A DNA stretch of 64,000 bases from Numida meleagris. Its lineage: Eukaryota; Chordata; Aves; Galliformes; Numididae. The position numbers and the translations under genes were made by a program. Shown in pieces: positions 1 through 13,583 of the stretch (position 1 is the stretch's first letter; every line of letters begins with the position of its first letter). The stretch lies in the NCBI RefSeq assembly GCF_002078875.1, contig NC_034409.1, positions 102,328,956 through 102,392,955 on the forward strand. Direction: 5' to 3'. The notes beneath the pieces were generated by a model that was not told the origin of the DNA, made no database searches, and saw only the letters and a list, made by a program, of their open reading frames with translations.

Positions 1-1928
1 AAGCTCAGAGGAAATCTGTGATCATGGTTCACACAGCTAGAAAATTTACCTTATTTGATTCCAGCCACTCCTTAAAATATAATTGTGCTCTCTGAAGTAA
101 GAATTGTTCTGATTATGTTCCATTTATCAAGTGTTTGATATTCATTTATTCTGTATGTCATTTTTAAATCACACATCCCAGTTCTTCCATCTTTACTGTG
201 GTTCAGAGTTCTAGCACTAATACAAACACATGCATTTACTCGGTCTTAGTTGGCTTGCCAATTTCTATGTACGTTCTGAAAAGGGATTTATTTGTTAAGG
301 ATGCACTTCACTATTGCTTTGATGCATTTTATGTTTCCATCCTATTCTTTGTTTGAGGATATAGTAGCTCTGTAATTTATGTCTGTGAAATACACCATCC
401 CTAACTACATGATTTTTCACATTTCTTGACTTTCTCCCAGTATTAACTTAAACATTTGCCCTTAGCTTTTAAATTTTAGTTCTCAGTTATCAAGTCCAGT
501 TTTGGATTACACAGAACCTGTTTTTCCCAGGCAGTGATAAATCTTATCTGTCCTTCCCCGCAGCGCGTTTTCAATGAAGCAATGAGTCTCTGCCTCTCCA
601 TCTGCTGACATGTGGGGGCTTGCTAAGCTTGGACTGACTTCTCTTCCTACCTATGCTTAGATTTCATCTCTTTTGACCATCACAACACTGTTGACATTTA
701 TCTGTATTGTTTTATAAGAGATCGATTATGTGCTTCATGAGGTCTGCAACATTAGTATTTGACAGGCCTTTTCTTTATGTAAGAGCCATTATCATGATTA
801 CAAGATTAGATATTTATATGTCAGATAATTGCAACCCTTCATATTATTCATCAAATCATGAAAATGTATACAACAATCCAAATGAGAAAAATGCAAAGCA
901 AAAAGCTGCTTTGGCAGATACATTCTCTTCCCATGAGTTTTCACATATATATATGCTTACAAACAAAAGTACACAAAGTAATCATTTCCAAAGTAGCCAG
1001 GAAATGACCTTAGAATCACTGTTGGAAATGTGTTGAAAAAATCAATTTACTGCTCAGCTGTGGTCTTTAGGGACTATATAAAAAGACAAAAAAAAAATAA
1101 AATAGACAGCATCATTGTGTTGCTGCAAAAATAAGCAGTTCACCCAACGTCTTGAATATTGTTTGCCAACCCTGTCAGACCTGTCACCTCAGGAGTATGC
1201 AACAGGACAGGACAACTTCAGATGAAGGGAGGTAGAGCAGGGAAGGACTTCTGAAGAACAAGATGCTGAACAGAGTAGGACATTTTTAGTTTATAAAAGA
1301 GGCAATAGCAAAGGGATCAAAAATAATAAACAACAGGAGGAAAGTAAATGGGGGGTAATCATTCCTTAATTCTGTAAAAACAGAAAGTATCATCCACCAA
1401 ACTTGCATGTTAAGACAAGAAAAATAATAATTTTTAATGAAATGCACTAACTGGCATTTGTTCACAGGTTGTATCCAGGCAAATTCAGAAAGGAAGTGGC
1501 AGAAATATCAAACATCAGGATCCAACTACAACCTCTGGCTAAAGAAATCCCTAAAACTCAGAAGGCTGAAAACAGACAGAGCAAACTGAAGAACATACTA
1601 CTCTATGCTTGCTATAATGTTCTTTCCTTGAGCACAGTTTTCTGATCATATCACAAGCAAAAGTAGGGGTAGGAAGAATTTCATTCTGATATGCTACAAT
1701 TGGTATTATAAGGTTCTTTAAGACTGAAGCAATTCAGAATAATGAAAACTGAAAATGGGAATTCAGCTCTTCACATCTTTCTATTACGATGATGGCCATA
1801 TGCACTTGGGTTTTGTCGTCTTACTTTATTGCTTCTTATACGCTATAGTATTATTCTATGAAAACACAAGCAGTAAACAAGTGTCTAATTGTTTGTACAG
1901 ATTATAGCTTTTATGACAAAAAATATGT
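1..1928. other. AT-rich intergenic DNA
   Basis: Only short unsupported frames. I see no repeat family, RNA gene or conserved motif. Confidence 0.6.
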
Positions 1929-2475
1929 AGGTTACTCCGAAAGTAATGCCCTTTATTTACTTCCATGGAAACTGCAACAGATACAAACAGCACAATAACA
2001 TTATTTGATAGAGCAAATTCTCAGCTGCAAAATACTGTTTGTCAGCATAGTCACCACCATTAACTATGCATTTTCACCAGCGATGAGCTAGAGCCTGCTT
2101 GCTGTGCTTGTCAAAACCCGCACCAGTGGAGGTGATCTGCTGTCACTGTTGCCATGGCTGTAACACACCACCCACCCCTCACTGTGCTCATATCCACTGT
2201 TTGGTCTCCAGAAACATTCAGCATTGATGACTGCTAGTGAGTGCCATTTTTTCTGCATAGAGGAATTCAATGACACACTTTTACTTCACCTGCACCTCCA
2301 TGACAGATGCCATTCTGTCAGGCTGCCCCCCTGCTGCCATCTGCCACACAACAACAAAATGTAACGGAATATTGTTGAGAAGTTTCAGCCTCTACTGTCA
2401 CACCACCAACATCCGCCTCTGATGTTGTGGGCCAACATCATAAAATAGGAGGCATTACTGTTGGAGCAACGTTTG
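1929..2475 (-). mobile_element. Galluhop-type mariner, internally deleted copy
   Basis: The left end has the mariner-type terminal repeat (GTTACTCCGAAAGTAATGCC, 1931-1950) and the right end its inverted partner (minus GTTGCTCCAACAGTAATGCC), with TA next to both. About 545 bp instead of the about 1.2 kb of a full mariner. On the minus strand the sequence encodes the start of the transposase (about 2276-2090, including CFWRPNSGYEHSEGWVV, the helix-turn-helix part) and then, after a stop, its C-terminal end (VNGGDYADKQYFAAENLLYQ, about 2060-1995). The catalytic DDD core between them is absent, so the copy is non-autonomous and dead. Confidence 0.85.
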
Positions 2476-2966
2476 TATTTTCTATCTGGAAATTTTCTTT
2501 AATATTCTAGGTGGAAGAAATATCCTTTGTGTAAATCTTTTCTTAGTAGATGCTGCTGCTATAGACATAATTTTACATGAACTAAATGATTTAAGACTAC
2601 ACCATACTTACGATCAACTGCCAAATGTATTTGTCAGGTGTGCAGTTGAGACAAAGAGGAATATGATGTGTTCTACACACTACTGGCCATAAATAACAGA
2701 AAAGGCATGATGATGTGAGGCACAAAAGACTGTACAGTATTTTTGTGGTGTTATTTTCAATACCTGAAGAAAAAGTGTATTCCCCACATATTTTAACTTT
2801 GGCCTGAAACCAGGTTTAATAGACTCATGTTTAATTTGTTGTTTGTGTAACAAACAACAAATGTCTATTTATCGTATGTGTAAATATGGGGGGAATTCTG
2901 AGAAGCTACATGCTAAAAACCAGTTATCTTGCAAACTGAAAATATAGACAAGAATACTATATACAA

Positions 2967-3004
2967 GTACTGCTCCAAAAGCAATGCCTCCTACTGTATT
3001 TCAA
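2967..3004 (+). mobile_element. Solo mariner (Galluhop) end
   Basis: TACTGCTCCAAAAGCAATGC followed by CTCCTACT matches the mariner terminal repeat of the element at 1.9-2.5 kb. Only one end is present; a CR1 tail follows directly. Confidence 0.6.
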
Positions 3005-3009
3005 AACCT

Positions 3010-3122
3010 AACTGGATGTGCTCCTGGGCAACCTGCTCCAGGTGGTCTTGCTTAATCCAGGTGAGTTGGACAAGATGACCTCTGGAGATCCCTTCCAATC
3101 TCAACCACACTGTCATTCTTTT
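3010..3122 (+). mobile_element. CR1 LINE 3' fragment
   Basis: Contains the CR1 3' block: GGGCAACCTGCTCCAGGTGG, then GTTGGACAAGATGACCTC and CCCTTCCAATCTCAACCA. 5' truncated; divergent. Confidence 0.75.
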
Positions 3123-3125
3123 ACT

Positions 3126-5281
3126 CATGGCATCCTAAAGACTGAAGTAGAATAAAGTTGAAGAGAATTAGAATGACTTACCTTCCTTGAGGAGAGGGGC
3201 AGCATGGAAATGTCATGTAGCTTCATGAAATTTGGGATTAAAAACAAAACCATAGACTGTTAATAGAAAAGCGGATAAACAATGAGACCCCTTGAGGACT
3301 TCAGAGCAAAGGACTACAAAAAATAATTTGCTATTAGCTAAGAAGTGAATGCAAACACTTAATGTAACAGTAAAAATACAATTAGGCATAGTCACAGAGC
3401 AGGAAGTAGTGGGGATATGAAAGACTTTTTAGAAGGTGTAATTATATCTCCTTTCAGTGACTGTCCTCACAATTACTCCTGAGAGTAAGGGTGTACTTCT
3501 CTCTCTGTGACTGTTCACTTGTCGGCATTATTTCTGAAACTGGCACACATTTATTTTCCTTCTTCCTTTCTGCTCTGCTTAGGGAGTCCTAAATCCCAGT
3601 GAAAATCACTACTCACATTATTTTGGAGACTTTTGTAGTCAGTTATTTATGCTAACAATTGTTGATTATCAGCTATGGCAGCTAGGCTTGCATGTAATGT
3701 GATCACGTAAGAAGTCTTTTGACATTTATTGAAGGAATGAATGCTCAGATCAGAAAAAAAAATCTATACTTTGCTGTTTTATTAGCATGACTCCATCAAT
3801 CTCAAAGAAGTTTTCTCGAAGAAGTTTTCCCCAGCTGCAGATCTATTAATCCAATGACACAACGTGACAATTTCCGGTCATTATACGCACGGTGGAATTA
3901 TTTAAAGCTGGAACAAGCTAGTTACCAGGTCTCAGCAATACAAATGTCATCAAGCAATGCTAGATACTGCTTATCCGTCTATATGAGCAGCACACCCAAG
4001 TACTTGTTACTCAAGTCTCAGAGCACATTGGTGTCCTGGAGTTCTATCATTCAACAACATTTAGAAAACATGCACAGCTGAACATCTCAGAGATAACAGC
4101 TATCCTGCCACCAATTCAAAATATAATTTTCTGTCTGAAATTGGCTAAAAATATACTTCAGAAGAATTAGTGACTTTTTAGAAACCTGACATATCCAGAG
4201 GAAATTATTCATCAAATTTAAAAAAAAAAAAAAATAGTTTTGAAGCAAATCCTTCTTTCTTTTTTTAGAGAAATGTAAGAAGATGAAGAGATGTCATAGC
4301 ATTTTTGTAAGGGGGAAACTATTATGAATTTCTCTATTTTGCTCTTTTCTGATATCCAGTTCTTCGAGAAATAGAAGCTGCACTCAAGCTAGCAAGTATG
4401 CAGGTAGTTGTACGTTCCCCTGACAAGTATTTCCTTTAAATTCAGTTCACTTGGGATTTTAGCCATGTTACTGACGTCAGTTTTCTAACATCACTAACCC
4501 ACCTAGGTGAGTGTATCCCACTAATACACCACCACTTGGTGCTAAGCAAGATTACAGTCTCCTTAGTTCCTCCAGTAAACCTGGTTTGTAATATATTCTT
4601 AGGCATCTCTGAGCTGAGTAGGACTTGCAAGCTGTTTAAATTCATAGCTAACGGTGAGCTCGTTGGCACTAATAGCGCTCTCCTGACTGCCATTCATCTC
4701 TTTTGCCAGGTCTCTTATAGTTCATAAAATATTCCACCTAAAGATTTTGCACATGGAAAAGGAAAGAAACGGAGCTTTAATCTTAATTTTTGTCTAAAAT
4801 GCATGTACTGTTTTTTGAGTTTGTTTAGGGTGTTGGGTTTTTTTCAGCTGTTACCTGTATCACGGTATGGAAATGAGAAAAACTGAGCTGTAACAAATTG
4901 ATTGAGTTGGTTTTCCACTATACTGGGTCCCAACTGGGAGCTGTTAATTTTGCCTCGGAAGGTACTACTGAAGCCAAAGTGAAAAACAAATTGAGTAACA
5001 GTTAAAAGGAAAGAGCTACACAAGTAGAGGAGACAATGGCCTTGCACAGCTGGAGAGGCAGAAACTTCCTCTGAGATGCTGGGTATCAGCAGGATGAGGC
5101 TAGGTGAAGCTGTTCAAACAGTGATAAAAGGCTAAATCAGGACTTACTTCCTGTTAAACAGGCCTGGTCACAAACACACACTGGAAAAACCTGAAACATA
5201 ATCGACTACTGCACATGGGCCTTAATGCCGTGTCTCTGGTGAACAGTTTCATCTCCACGAACAACCTTGGTGCTCATCTTA
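3126..5281. other. Intergenic DNA
   Basis: No recognisable gene. A 15-A run lies near 4220; otherwise unique-looking sequence. Confidence 0.6.
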
Positions 5282-5516
5282 AAATCATAGAATGACAGAA
5301 AAATCAAGTTTGGAAAAGATCTCTAAGATCACCTAGTCCAGCCATCAGCCCATCCCCACCGTGCCCATTAACCACATCCCTCAGTGCCACATCCACATGG
5401 TTCCTGAACACCTCCAGGGATGGTGACTCCACCACCTCCCTGGGCAGCCTGTGCCACTGCCTCACTGCTCTTTCTGAGAAGAAATTGTGCCTAATATCCA
5501 ACCAGAGAACCTCTTG
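5282..5516 (-). mobile_element. CR1 LINE 3' fragment
   Basis: Starts with the CR1 3' end (ATCATAGAATGACAG) and reads, on the minus strand, the end of the reverse transcriptase frame ([20 protein letters not shown]). 5' truncated. Confidence 0.9.
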
Positions 5517-7441
5517 CACAAAAGGAGTCCACTGAGTTCAGTCAGTTGTGGCTGCCCACCACAAATGTACCTTAACTTAAGAAATGTGTTAGGAGTACAA
5601 GAAGCGAAGGTCAAAAATAGAGCAATGCTTTGTTTTTGGGTGGCAGTATGGAGGGGTTGTGGACGCTGAGCTTACACACATCCCACCCAGACAGTGCTCT
5701 CTGATGGGCAGAGTGTCCATCTGCAAACAAAAGCACTGCAGCTGCCAGTTCAATTTGTTTCCTGTTAATAAAGCAGCAAAATCACCAGGGTTCTGCAATC
5801 GCTCACTAGTAATGAAGCTTAAATTAATGCCAATATTAGTTCCTCATTCAACACAGAAAAAAAACAACCTGAAAACAATAACCCTGGAAGAAAAAGCAAA
5901 TGAGATCCCAGATGGCAATAGACAGAGCTTTGCTCCTGATGACATTTTTTATAAACTATATTACCTTCTATTTGGGGTTTCATTAAATATGAGCCCCCTA
6001 AACTTGTTTCTTCATAGTCTGAAGTTTTAAGACAGGATTTGAAATTCACAGTTGATGAAGCAGTTGGTGGATTTCTTGGCAGCCCTACATGAACATGTAT
6101 TATGCCTTTTTTTTTCTCCTTTTGGGCAGCAGTTGATACCCTCCTTGACTTGCTTGAATGCCTCACAACAAATATAATTATTCCTTTCACATGTGTGGAA
6201 CTAGGTCTGAGTCTCATGTGCAGAGTTGAATAACATATTTCTTAGCACAAAAATCTTACCAAAAAAAACTGACTGACTCAGGCAAACTAATCACTGTTTT
6301 GAGTAGGAGTTCTCCCCAGCACTACATGGCACTTTGAGTAGTTAAACCATCAGACAAAACTCTTTCTGCTGAAGCTAGCAAGAATGGCCCTGTGAAATCG
6401 CTGTGGACTGGATTTTACTTGTAGTTTAGTGCTAAGAGTCACCTCGTGGCCGTTTCTCACTGCGGGCAGTGGCAAGGCATAAGTTTACCCCAGCTGAGAG
6501 CCTGGCTGCTCCATTTCAGGGTTTACAAGCAACCTGTGCCTGCCTTGTAATGCGTGCAAGCAGGTACTTAAAGTTAAGCTAATGGTTAAATGTTTCCTGA
6601 AGTAGGCCTCCAAGCACAAAAGATGGGTATCGTTTACTCTTCTAACTACCCTTTTTAAATAATTCCATCTACTATTTTGCATGCTTTTAGGGAAATTATG
6701 CTATGAAGAGCTCTGATTACCTGCTGTCATTGAGCTGCATGACTTTTTCTAGCACAAAAACAAAACTGAAGAGTATGTTAAATGCTGCTTCACTGAAAGC
6801 AATCATTGTAATGCATTTTTTATGTGCTCACATGAAAGATACAATTAATAAAAATGCATGGACTCAAGTCTTCTTATACACAATGTCCTAATTCCTTCAG
6901 GCTGGCAGATAGGAAGGGCAACGCTCTGAAGCAGATTTCAGCTTTTCTCCTAATGACTTGACTGTCCCTACCAGTTACCACCCTTTGCTCGCTACTAATG
7001 CTACAGAAGATACTTACATTTTCGTCACAGAATGCTGAGTGACATCTTTTCCCCAGTGCCATCCTATAACTTACGTCAAACTGTACTTTTATTGGTTTGA
7101 ATTTAAACAGCCTAATGATGGGGTTTAGTCATTATCATAGAGGAAATTGTGGGAAAACATGAAAATAGTACAACCAACATTTTGACCTCACTTTTGTAGG
7201 AATTGAATGTTGCTTCTGCATATAGAACTAACAAGATTCATACTTTATTTCGTGGTCTCTTTATTGATACTAATAATTCTTTCTGGGGTTCTCTTTATTT
7301 CATTGAAAGGGGGGTCTCTGATTGTTTTCATCAACTGTCCTTTAGATATTGATGCATGCTTAGTAAGTAGATGAAGTAATTAATAAGTACCAAGACCACA
7401 GCTTCTGTGTTTTAGACTAAAAGCATATTTTAAGGTTATTC
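5517..7441. other. Intergenic DNA
   Basis: Two overlapping frames of 123 and 132 codons on opposite strands (5659-6217) show no family similarity and no gene context. Nothing else recognised. Confidence 0.55.
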
Positions 7442-7943
7442 TGTTTTGCTAAGAGGCCCTCAGCAAAAGAATAGCAGGTTTATCAAATATCAAAGAAGCC
7501 AGGGCCTCCACACAAGGCCAAATTGTCTCACTCTAGGATTGGGGGAGGGATACAACAGGCAGGCCTCAAGATGCTTCCCTCTATCCTCCTTCCACACTTA
7601 TCTTTATCCAAGAATCAACAGGTGTCCAGAAATAATTATTGGGTGCTGAGTAAGCAAGAGTTAGAAGTTAATTAATTAGCAATATACATGCTTAGCTAGC
7701 AACAATTTATGTTCAACCAGTATCTTTATGTTTAGTTGAGCGTCGGGAAGATTGTGAACCTGAAGTACTCAGCCAATGAGGAACCAGGGGAGGAAAAGAT
7801 AAGCGTCGGGTAATAGGGCATAAAAGATGGAATACTGTTTTCTGCGGCGCGCCTGCTTGCAGGACGCCCGCCATTGCAATTGCGAATAAAATCTGCTTTT
7901 ATCAGAGATACCGTCCTGATCAATTATTTGGATATTTCCAACA
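7442..7943 (+). mobile_element. Solo LTR of an endogenous retrovirus-like element
   Basis: About 500 bp with LTR layout: TG at the proposed start, TATA-like GCATAAAAG (7818-7826), AATAAA (7885-7890) and a CA end at 7943 in TTCCAACA. No internal coding region follows. The last about 98 bp pair in inverted orientation with the LTR at 8091. The U3 start is uncertain. Non-coding relic. Confidence 0.65.
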
Positions 7944-8090
7944 CTTTGATCACTGATGAATGACTGTTAGTTGCTTTTTACGAATGTGCCTAAAAGAAGT
8001 TTTCCCACTTCGTTGTGTGCTGTGTTCATTCTAGCTATTTCTAAAGCAATTGGATGATTTTCCTTCTTTCAGCTTTCCAGAATTCACAGT
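7944..8090. other. Spacer between inverted LTRs
   Basis: 147 bp of unremarkable sequence separating the two LTR 3' ends. Nothing recognised in it. Confidence 0.6.
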
Positions 8091-8730
8091 TATTGGAAAT
8101 ATCCAAATAATTGATCAGGACATTATCTCTGATAAAAGCAGATTTTATTTGCAATTGCAATGGCAGGCGTCCTGCAAGCAGGAGCGCACCTATGGACACA
8201 GTATGACAGCTTTTGTACCTTGTTTCCCCCCCTTGCCTACCCTCCCTCCCCTGTTTCCCCATTGCCTGGGTACTCCAGGTTCACAATCTTATCGAAGGTT
8301 TACATTTGTTAATTACATTCTGACACTTGTTAATTCATGTGCTATCTTGTGCCAGTCAGTCGCCATCCTTCTGTTTCCAAGATGTCTCAGTACTCTTCTT
8401 ATCGTGTTGATACGGTGATTTTCTCCAAAGCTTCTTCCATTCTGTCCAAGGGACGAAGCGTTAAACAAAGAGCACTGAGGGGGGGATGCCAGGCCTTCCC
8501 AATGCCTCTTTAGGCACCTCCTTGGGCATGTCATGACTTGTTCTCTGGTTTGATCAATCTTGTGCAGGATATTCTTGCAATGTGTATGACAAAGTGTAAC
8601 ATATATTTTCATGCTGGCTATACACAAACTGTTGCTAGCTCATATATGTATATTGTTAATTATTTAACTTCTCCTCCTTAAATTCTCTATTACTCAGGTC
8701 CTTTCTATCCAGCACCAAAAATTGGTAGTT
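8091..8730 (-). mobile_element. Related LTR in opposite orientation
   Basis: On the minus strand this matches the 7.4 kb LTR: shared U3 blocks (GATTGTGAACCTG, CTAGCAACA, AATATACAT), a TATA-like TACAAAAG (8218-8211), AATAAA (8149-8144) and the TTCCAATA end. The U3 carries extra sequence relative to the first LTR. Its outer boundary could not be fixed; homology is visible to about 8730. No gag, pol or env sequence is seen nearby. Confidence 0.6.
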
Positions 8731-11700
8731 TTTCTAACTTGTAAGTCTCAGAGGTATTTCAGATGGCTGGGCAGACAGGAGCTGCAGTCTTCGTGTCTAT
8801 AACTTACTCCATCTACCTAATCTCTATAGCTATGTATATGTATATATTACCTTACTTATATACCACGTGTGTGTTGCTGGGGAAGGTTTATCTAAAGAAT
8901 AAGTATGAAAACTATCAGAGAACACCAATAAAGAAGAAAGACCCCTGAAAAGAACTATTATTTTTAATAAAGGACACAAATGGCAGCAGAGGCCATGAAA
9001 TTAAGAAAATTCTTATCTTGTTCTAATGCAGAAACAACATTCGATTCCCACACACTCTAACCCTTCTAATATGCTTTTTCAGAGATTTTGAATTTGGGTG
9101 TCCAGAGAGTTGTATTTGGGACTTCAAGGTTTTTGGTTGGTTGGTTGGTTGGTTTTTCAAGAGGAAAAACTCAGACAAGTCAAATGCTGAAAAGAGCCCC
9201 AATGAGTTATAATTTAGATCTCAAAGGCTGCAGGCTGTGTTAGAAGTCCTTGGATCTCTAGTTCACCATTCACCTGTAGTCTCCCCAATCTCCACTTGCT
9301 CACAGCAGCATTCCCACTCTCGTCTTTTTGTACTGCTTCAGATGCTGTACAGTGTGTAATTCTAAATTTAAAAGATTTCGATCCCTACCTGAAGCTCCCG
9401 CATGAAATTGGAATTTAAATACAGAAATGGTTAGCTTGACAGTTTTATGCAAACTGAAGAACCTTCAGCTCGGTATTTTCTGTCTTCTATCTCACACTAC
9501 GTAGGAAATGCTTACAATGATACAGTGTCACTTATAAAAAGAGAGCTCTTCTGTGCTAGTTGCCAAATATCCACATGCATGCAAAGGCAGACCTTGTGCC
9601 AAAGGTATCATTGTAATCATTCTCAGCTCTGTATTTTCATCACTTACCTGTGGCTAGCAATATCTGCACTTACTCCACATCACCAGCTGTGCAAAAAATC
9701 TTTCAATACCTTTAAAAGCAGGGAATAGATGCCTGTCCTTTCCCTCTTTTCTTTCTGAGTCTATTTAGACTACTAAGCCTACAGTGTAACAAATCACTGA
9801 TGCTGATTAGAGAAATCTTCCCCTTAAATGAAGAGAATGCCTCTATCAGTAAAGCAGTAAGAAGAAAATACTCTTTGGCAGTTGAAGGGATAGACTGGCT
9901 TTGCAACCATTCAATTTCTCAGCAAGCACTTCAAACTGTTTTCTCTTCTGTTGCTGCTCAGTGCTGAATGCAATCTGCCTCCCCAGAAAACCAAAAGTAG
10001 TATATAACATCAGTCATCAGAGGCCAGCTCTGTGTTAGACAAAAGGAACATTGCAACCTGAACTAGAAATAATGCCTGGATCACATTTTTACTTTGTGTT
10101 TAAAGGATATTTCCCTGTGTAGTACATTACAAGAAAAGCAGTACTAAATGCCTTTCTGTTTCCCTAGAGGACTGTCTGCTTATTCTAGGGCAAAGGTAGG
10201 TAAAGCTGTGAAACACACAGTCTATACCTGTGAGCAGACTGATACATACATGCAGGAAACATTATTTCAGTAGACTCGAACTTTAAGGAATAGCCTTAGG
10301 TTCTGCCTTAGGACTCCCTCTGTAGTAGCTTTGATATGACAAGTGTAGTCATACATGGAATGAGATATAAAAATAAAAAGAACAAGGAGAGGAGGAAAAA
10401 ATTCCCTAGTCAGCATTCAACATGATGGAGTGATTTAAAATGAGACATCAGCCCAAATTCCTTCATGGTCCCAGCGGGAGGACTTCTGCTGGTGAAGAGA
10501 TTAAGCAGCACAAAACAGGGTTTTCCCTCCATGTATGTGTGAGCAGCCCTCACACTCCTGAGGGAGAATATGCTTTTCCTTTGTGAGGGATCTCATCTCT
10601 TGAGTCAGGTAGAAGATCCACAAAAAGGAAAAAGTGACTTCCTCCCAAAGAAATTCCCAAAGCAGGTTGATGGTGGCCATGTCTTTGGCTGTGGCATAAG
10701 GACTGTCTGTTCTGAGTAGATATCTGCTTGTCTCAGGCGTGAGGAGCCTAACCACTACTTGTCTGAAATGTATTTGCTTTCTAGCAGTTGTATTCAGGAT
10801 TTATGACCACATAAGGAATTTGTAGGACTCGTTACCACAATAAATACAAAAGGTGTCAAAATAATGTATTTTGTTTGTAAAGGTTTAAAATGAGAAGAAT
10901 TTAAACTACAGCCAGAGAATGCTTTGGTCCCTCTCCAATATTTTTGCACATAAATACAAAGGTCGACAAATGGATTTCGCTTTTCCATGGAGACTATTCC
11001 AACTCCTGATTTAGTAAACCACAAAAATCAATACATTTAAGTAAACAATTTCTTAATTCATTGTAGCATTTTAATGACTCAGTGTCTACTTTGATTTAAA
11101 GTTCTTTTTTAAATGATCTCGGTTCCTTTTTACTCAGGTGGAATAGATAATCCTCTCTGGCATGAGGCATATTGTGTTAAACTAAAAAAGTCTAAGAATA
11201 ACAAGAACAGCAGATGATCCATTTCAGTGGTCTTGTACCCAGTAGGAAGATTCAAGAGTTTCATTCCAAAGTTCAGTGGATGATGGGCTTGAGCACCTTG
11301 ATCCTGCAGGGTCCCAAGCACTCTTTGAACAGAGCCATTGCAATTTTCTGTGTTCACAGCCAGGGGGTGTCTGGTAGACACAGAGGCTCTGTCTGAAAGC
11401 CTGGGCAAGCTAGGGAGACACTCCGGAAATAGGTGTGAGACAATTTAAGATAAGTGATTTGGGTACTTCCTTCTCTAGATGAGCATGCTCTATGGGAAGA
11501 GCTTGCTGCTTTAGGCAACCTTACACGTTCCTGACCAGCCCAAGGTGAAACCACAAAGGAATCAATTTACTTGTTCAAAGTGTTTAACACAATCGATTCC
11601 TTTTTGGCAGCCCTGAATGTCATTTAGGCAGCCCAGAATTCTTTTTCAAGTACAGCTAACCCTGTGTGTAGCCAAACTCCTCTAGATTTTTCCATCATTT

Positions 11701-13583
11701 TCTTTGGTGAAGCAGAAAAATCCCTGCCTGCTGGATTTTATACTTGGTTTTAGAGCCTCCCTCTATTTCAGCTGTTATCAGAGGAAATTACTAAGTTCTA
11801 AGGCACTGTTTTGAATTATATAAATTTAATTTTTCCCTGGCTTTTTCTGCTATATCAGTATTGTATAACACATATTAGTAAGTACATAAAATCTAAAAAC
11901 GTGGAAATTCATTAAGAAGGAAAGAGAAGTGGACACCCGGATTTTGTTGACTCTGATTGATGAGAAGTTCCTGCAGACAAAAGTCTTCCATCAATCTACA
12001 AAAGAAACGTGATATAGGAGGCATTGTAATCAAAATATTTTGCCTATGAAGACCAGTGTCTTCAAACATGGCTTCTAAACTGGGTACTTCTGTTCTGTGC
12101 TGCCAGTCTCTTCATAGTACCTGTTCTGAGATGGAAAAAGATCCGTGGCCTGTACAAAACTAGCTGGAGCTTTGGGAGCTCCATGCCCCAGAATGTCTGC
12201 CTTTCCCTGTCCAAAAAGATACAGAAAAGAGGGAAATTCAAAATTTCTCTCCTTGTTCAACTAGGAGTAATATCTCCTCACTAATATTGTCAGAGGTTAG
12301 TACAACAGTACTTTTTGCTTTCCAGATGTGATGTATATGTAATCTCCACTACAGTGAGAAGGACTGCTTGATCAATCATAACAATACAACTTCCCTTCTA
12401 AGATAACAGATAAGCACTGATTTGTCAGATATTAGATGTGTAACTGCATCACAGGCTTTTAAATAGAAAATGCCAACTATGGTCTGGCTTGAATAACAAA
12501 TCATGCTGGAAAGCAATGCTGAGATGTAGGTGCATTGTTGTTATTCAATAGGAGTGGATTCAGGTAAGGCCGTGCTTCATGAGGGTGAAAGCTCTCGCCA
12601 GAATCCCTACAATTCACAGATGGCCAAATTGCTTGAATCTACAGTTGCATTAACATGTTATCCATATATATCTAAATTAAAGACCCAAACACTTCTGTAT
12701 CCAATAGCCCTCAGTACATATTCTACAGAACTATTAAAAATATGACCTTAGAGAATTAGGTTAAACACTGCAAATTTGATTCCTGAAATCAACACAAGAT
12801 ACCACTTCTGAATGTCTCATAATTTGTTTAGGATGTGAATGGATTCTTCTAAGACTTGTATTTCCATTTTACCGGGTCTGCTTTAGACTGCATCTTTATT
12901 TCTCACTTCAAAGTCTGCACAAAAATTGTAGATATTTAATTAACAACTGCATAAATTGAGTTAATCTAGCTTAATTGCTGATAAGGATCTCCTGTCTTTT
13001 GTCAGATCTTTTTGCTTTCAGAATTCTTTTGCAAATGTTACATACTAATACAAAAAAAAAAAAAAAACCAGCAGCCTTTCATCAAAACTCTGAATTAGTT
13101 TATGATTTTTTTTTACATCTGCAGCTGTGTTCTTCCTACAATCCTCTCTTTAACATTTTATCATTATATATCCACACATTATTCCTTAGTCAAACAAAAG
13201 CAATTAATTGCATAAAAAAGAAGTAAAAAATTTGACACTGTCTCACTCCATTTCAAATGAGTTCAGCCTTTGATATGTTACACAACTGGAGGTGAAAGGC
13301 ATTACTTCTTATAGGACATTCCTTTTTTGAGAGCTGCTTCAGGCTGATTACACTTTTCTTTCAGTATTTAAAATGTCATCTCTCTTGTTTAGATTCCTAA
13401 AGGTGATATTTAAAACAAATATCTTCATGAAAATGTCTGTATTACTGTCAGAAGATTCGCAAGTGTATCCATTCTACAAGCCTGACATCCTTGAGCCTCT
13501 GTTGAAGATCTGTAACCCAAGATCTGCACCCCACAAGCAGAAACTGATTATAACATTCCTGGGTGACTGCAAGTTCAGCTGAC
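8731..13583. other. Intergenic DNA
   Basis: Apart from the (TTGG)n run and an A16 tract near 13051, nothing is recognised. No frame exceeds 100 codons. Confidence 0.6.
9133..9153. repeat. (TTGG)n microsatellite
   Basis: Five copies of TTGG in a row. Short simple repeat. Confidence 0.9.

Noticed and set aside
5659..6217. Opposed frames of 123 and 132 codons
   Set aside because: No similarity, no gene signals, and AT-rich codon use typical of random sequence.
12013..12030. Mariner-end-like AGGAGGCATTGTAAT
   Set aside because: Only a short partial match with no second end; a similar GGCATTACT at 13297 is equally weak.
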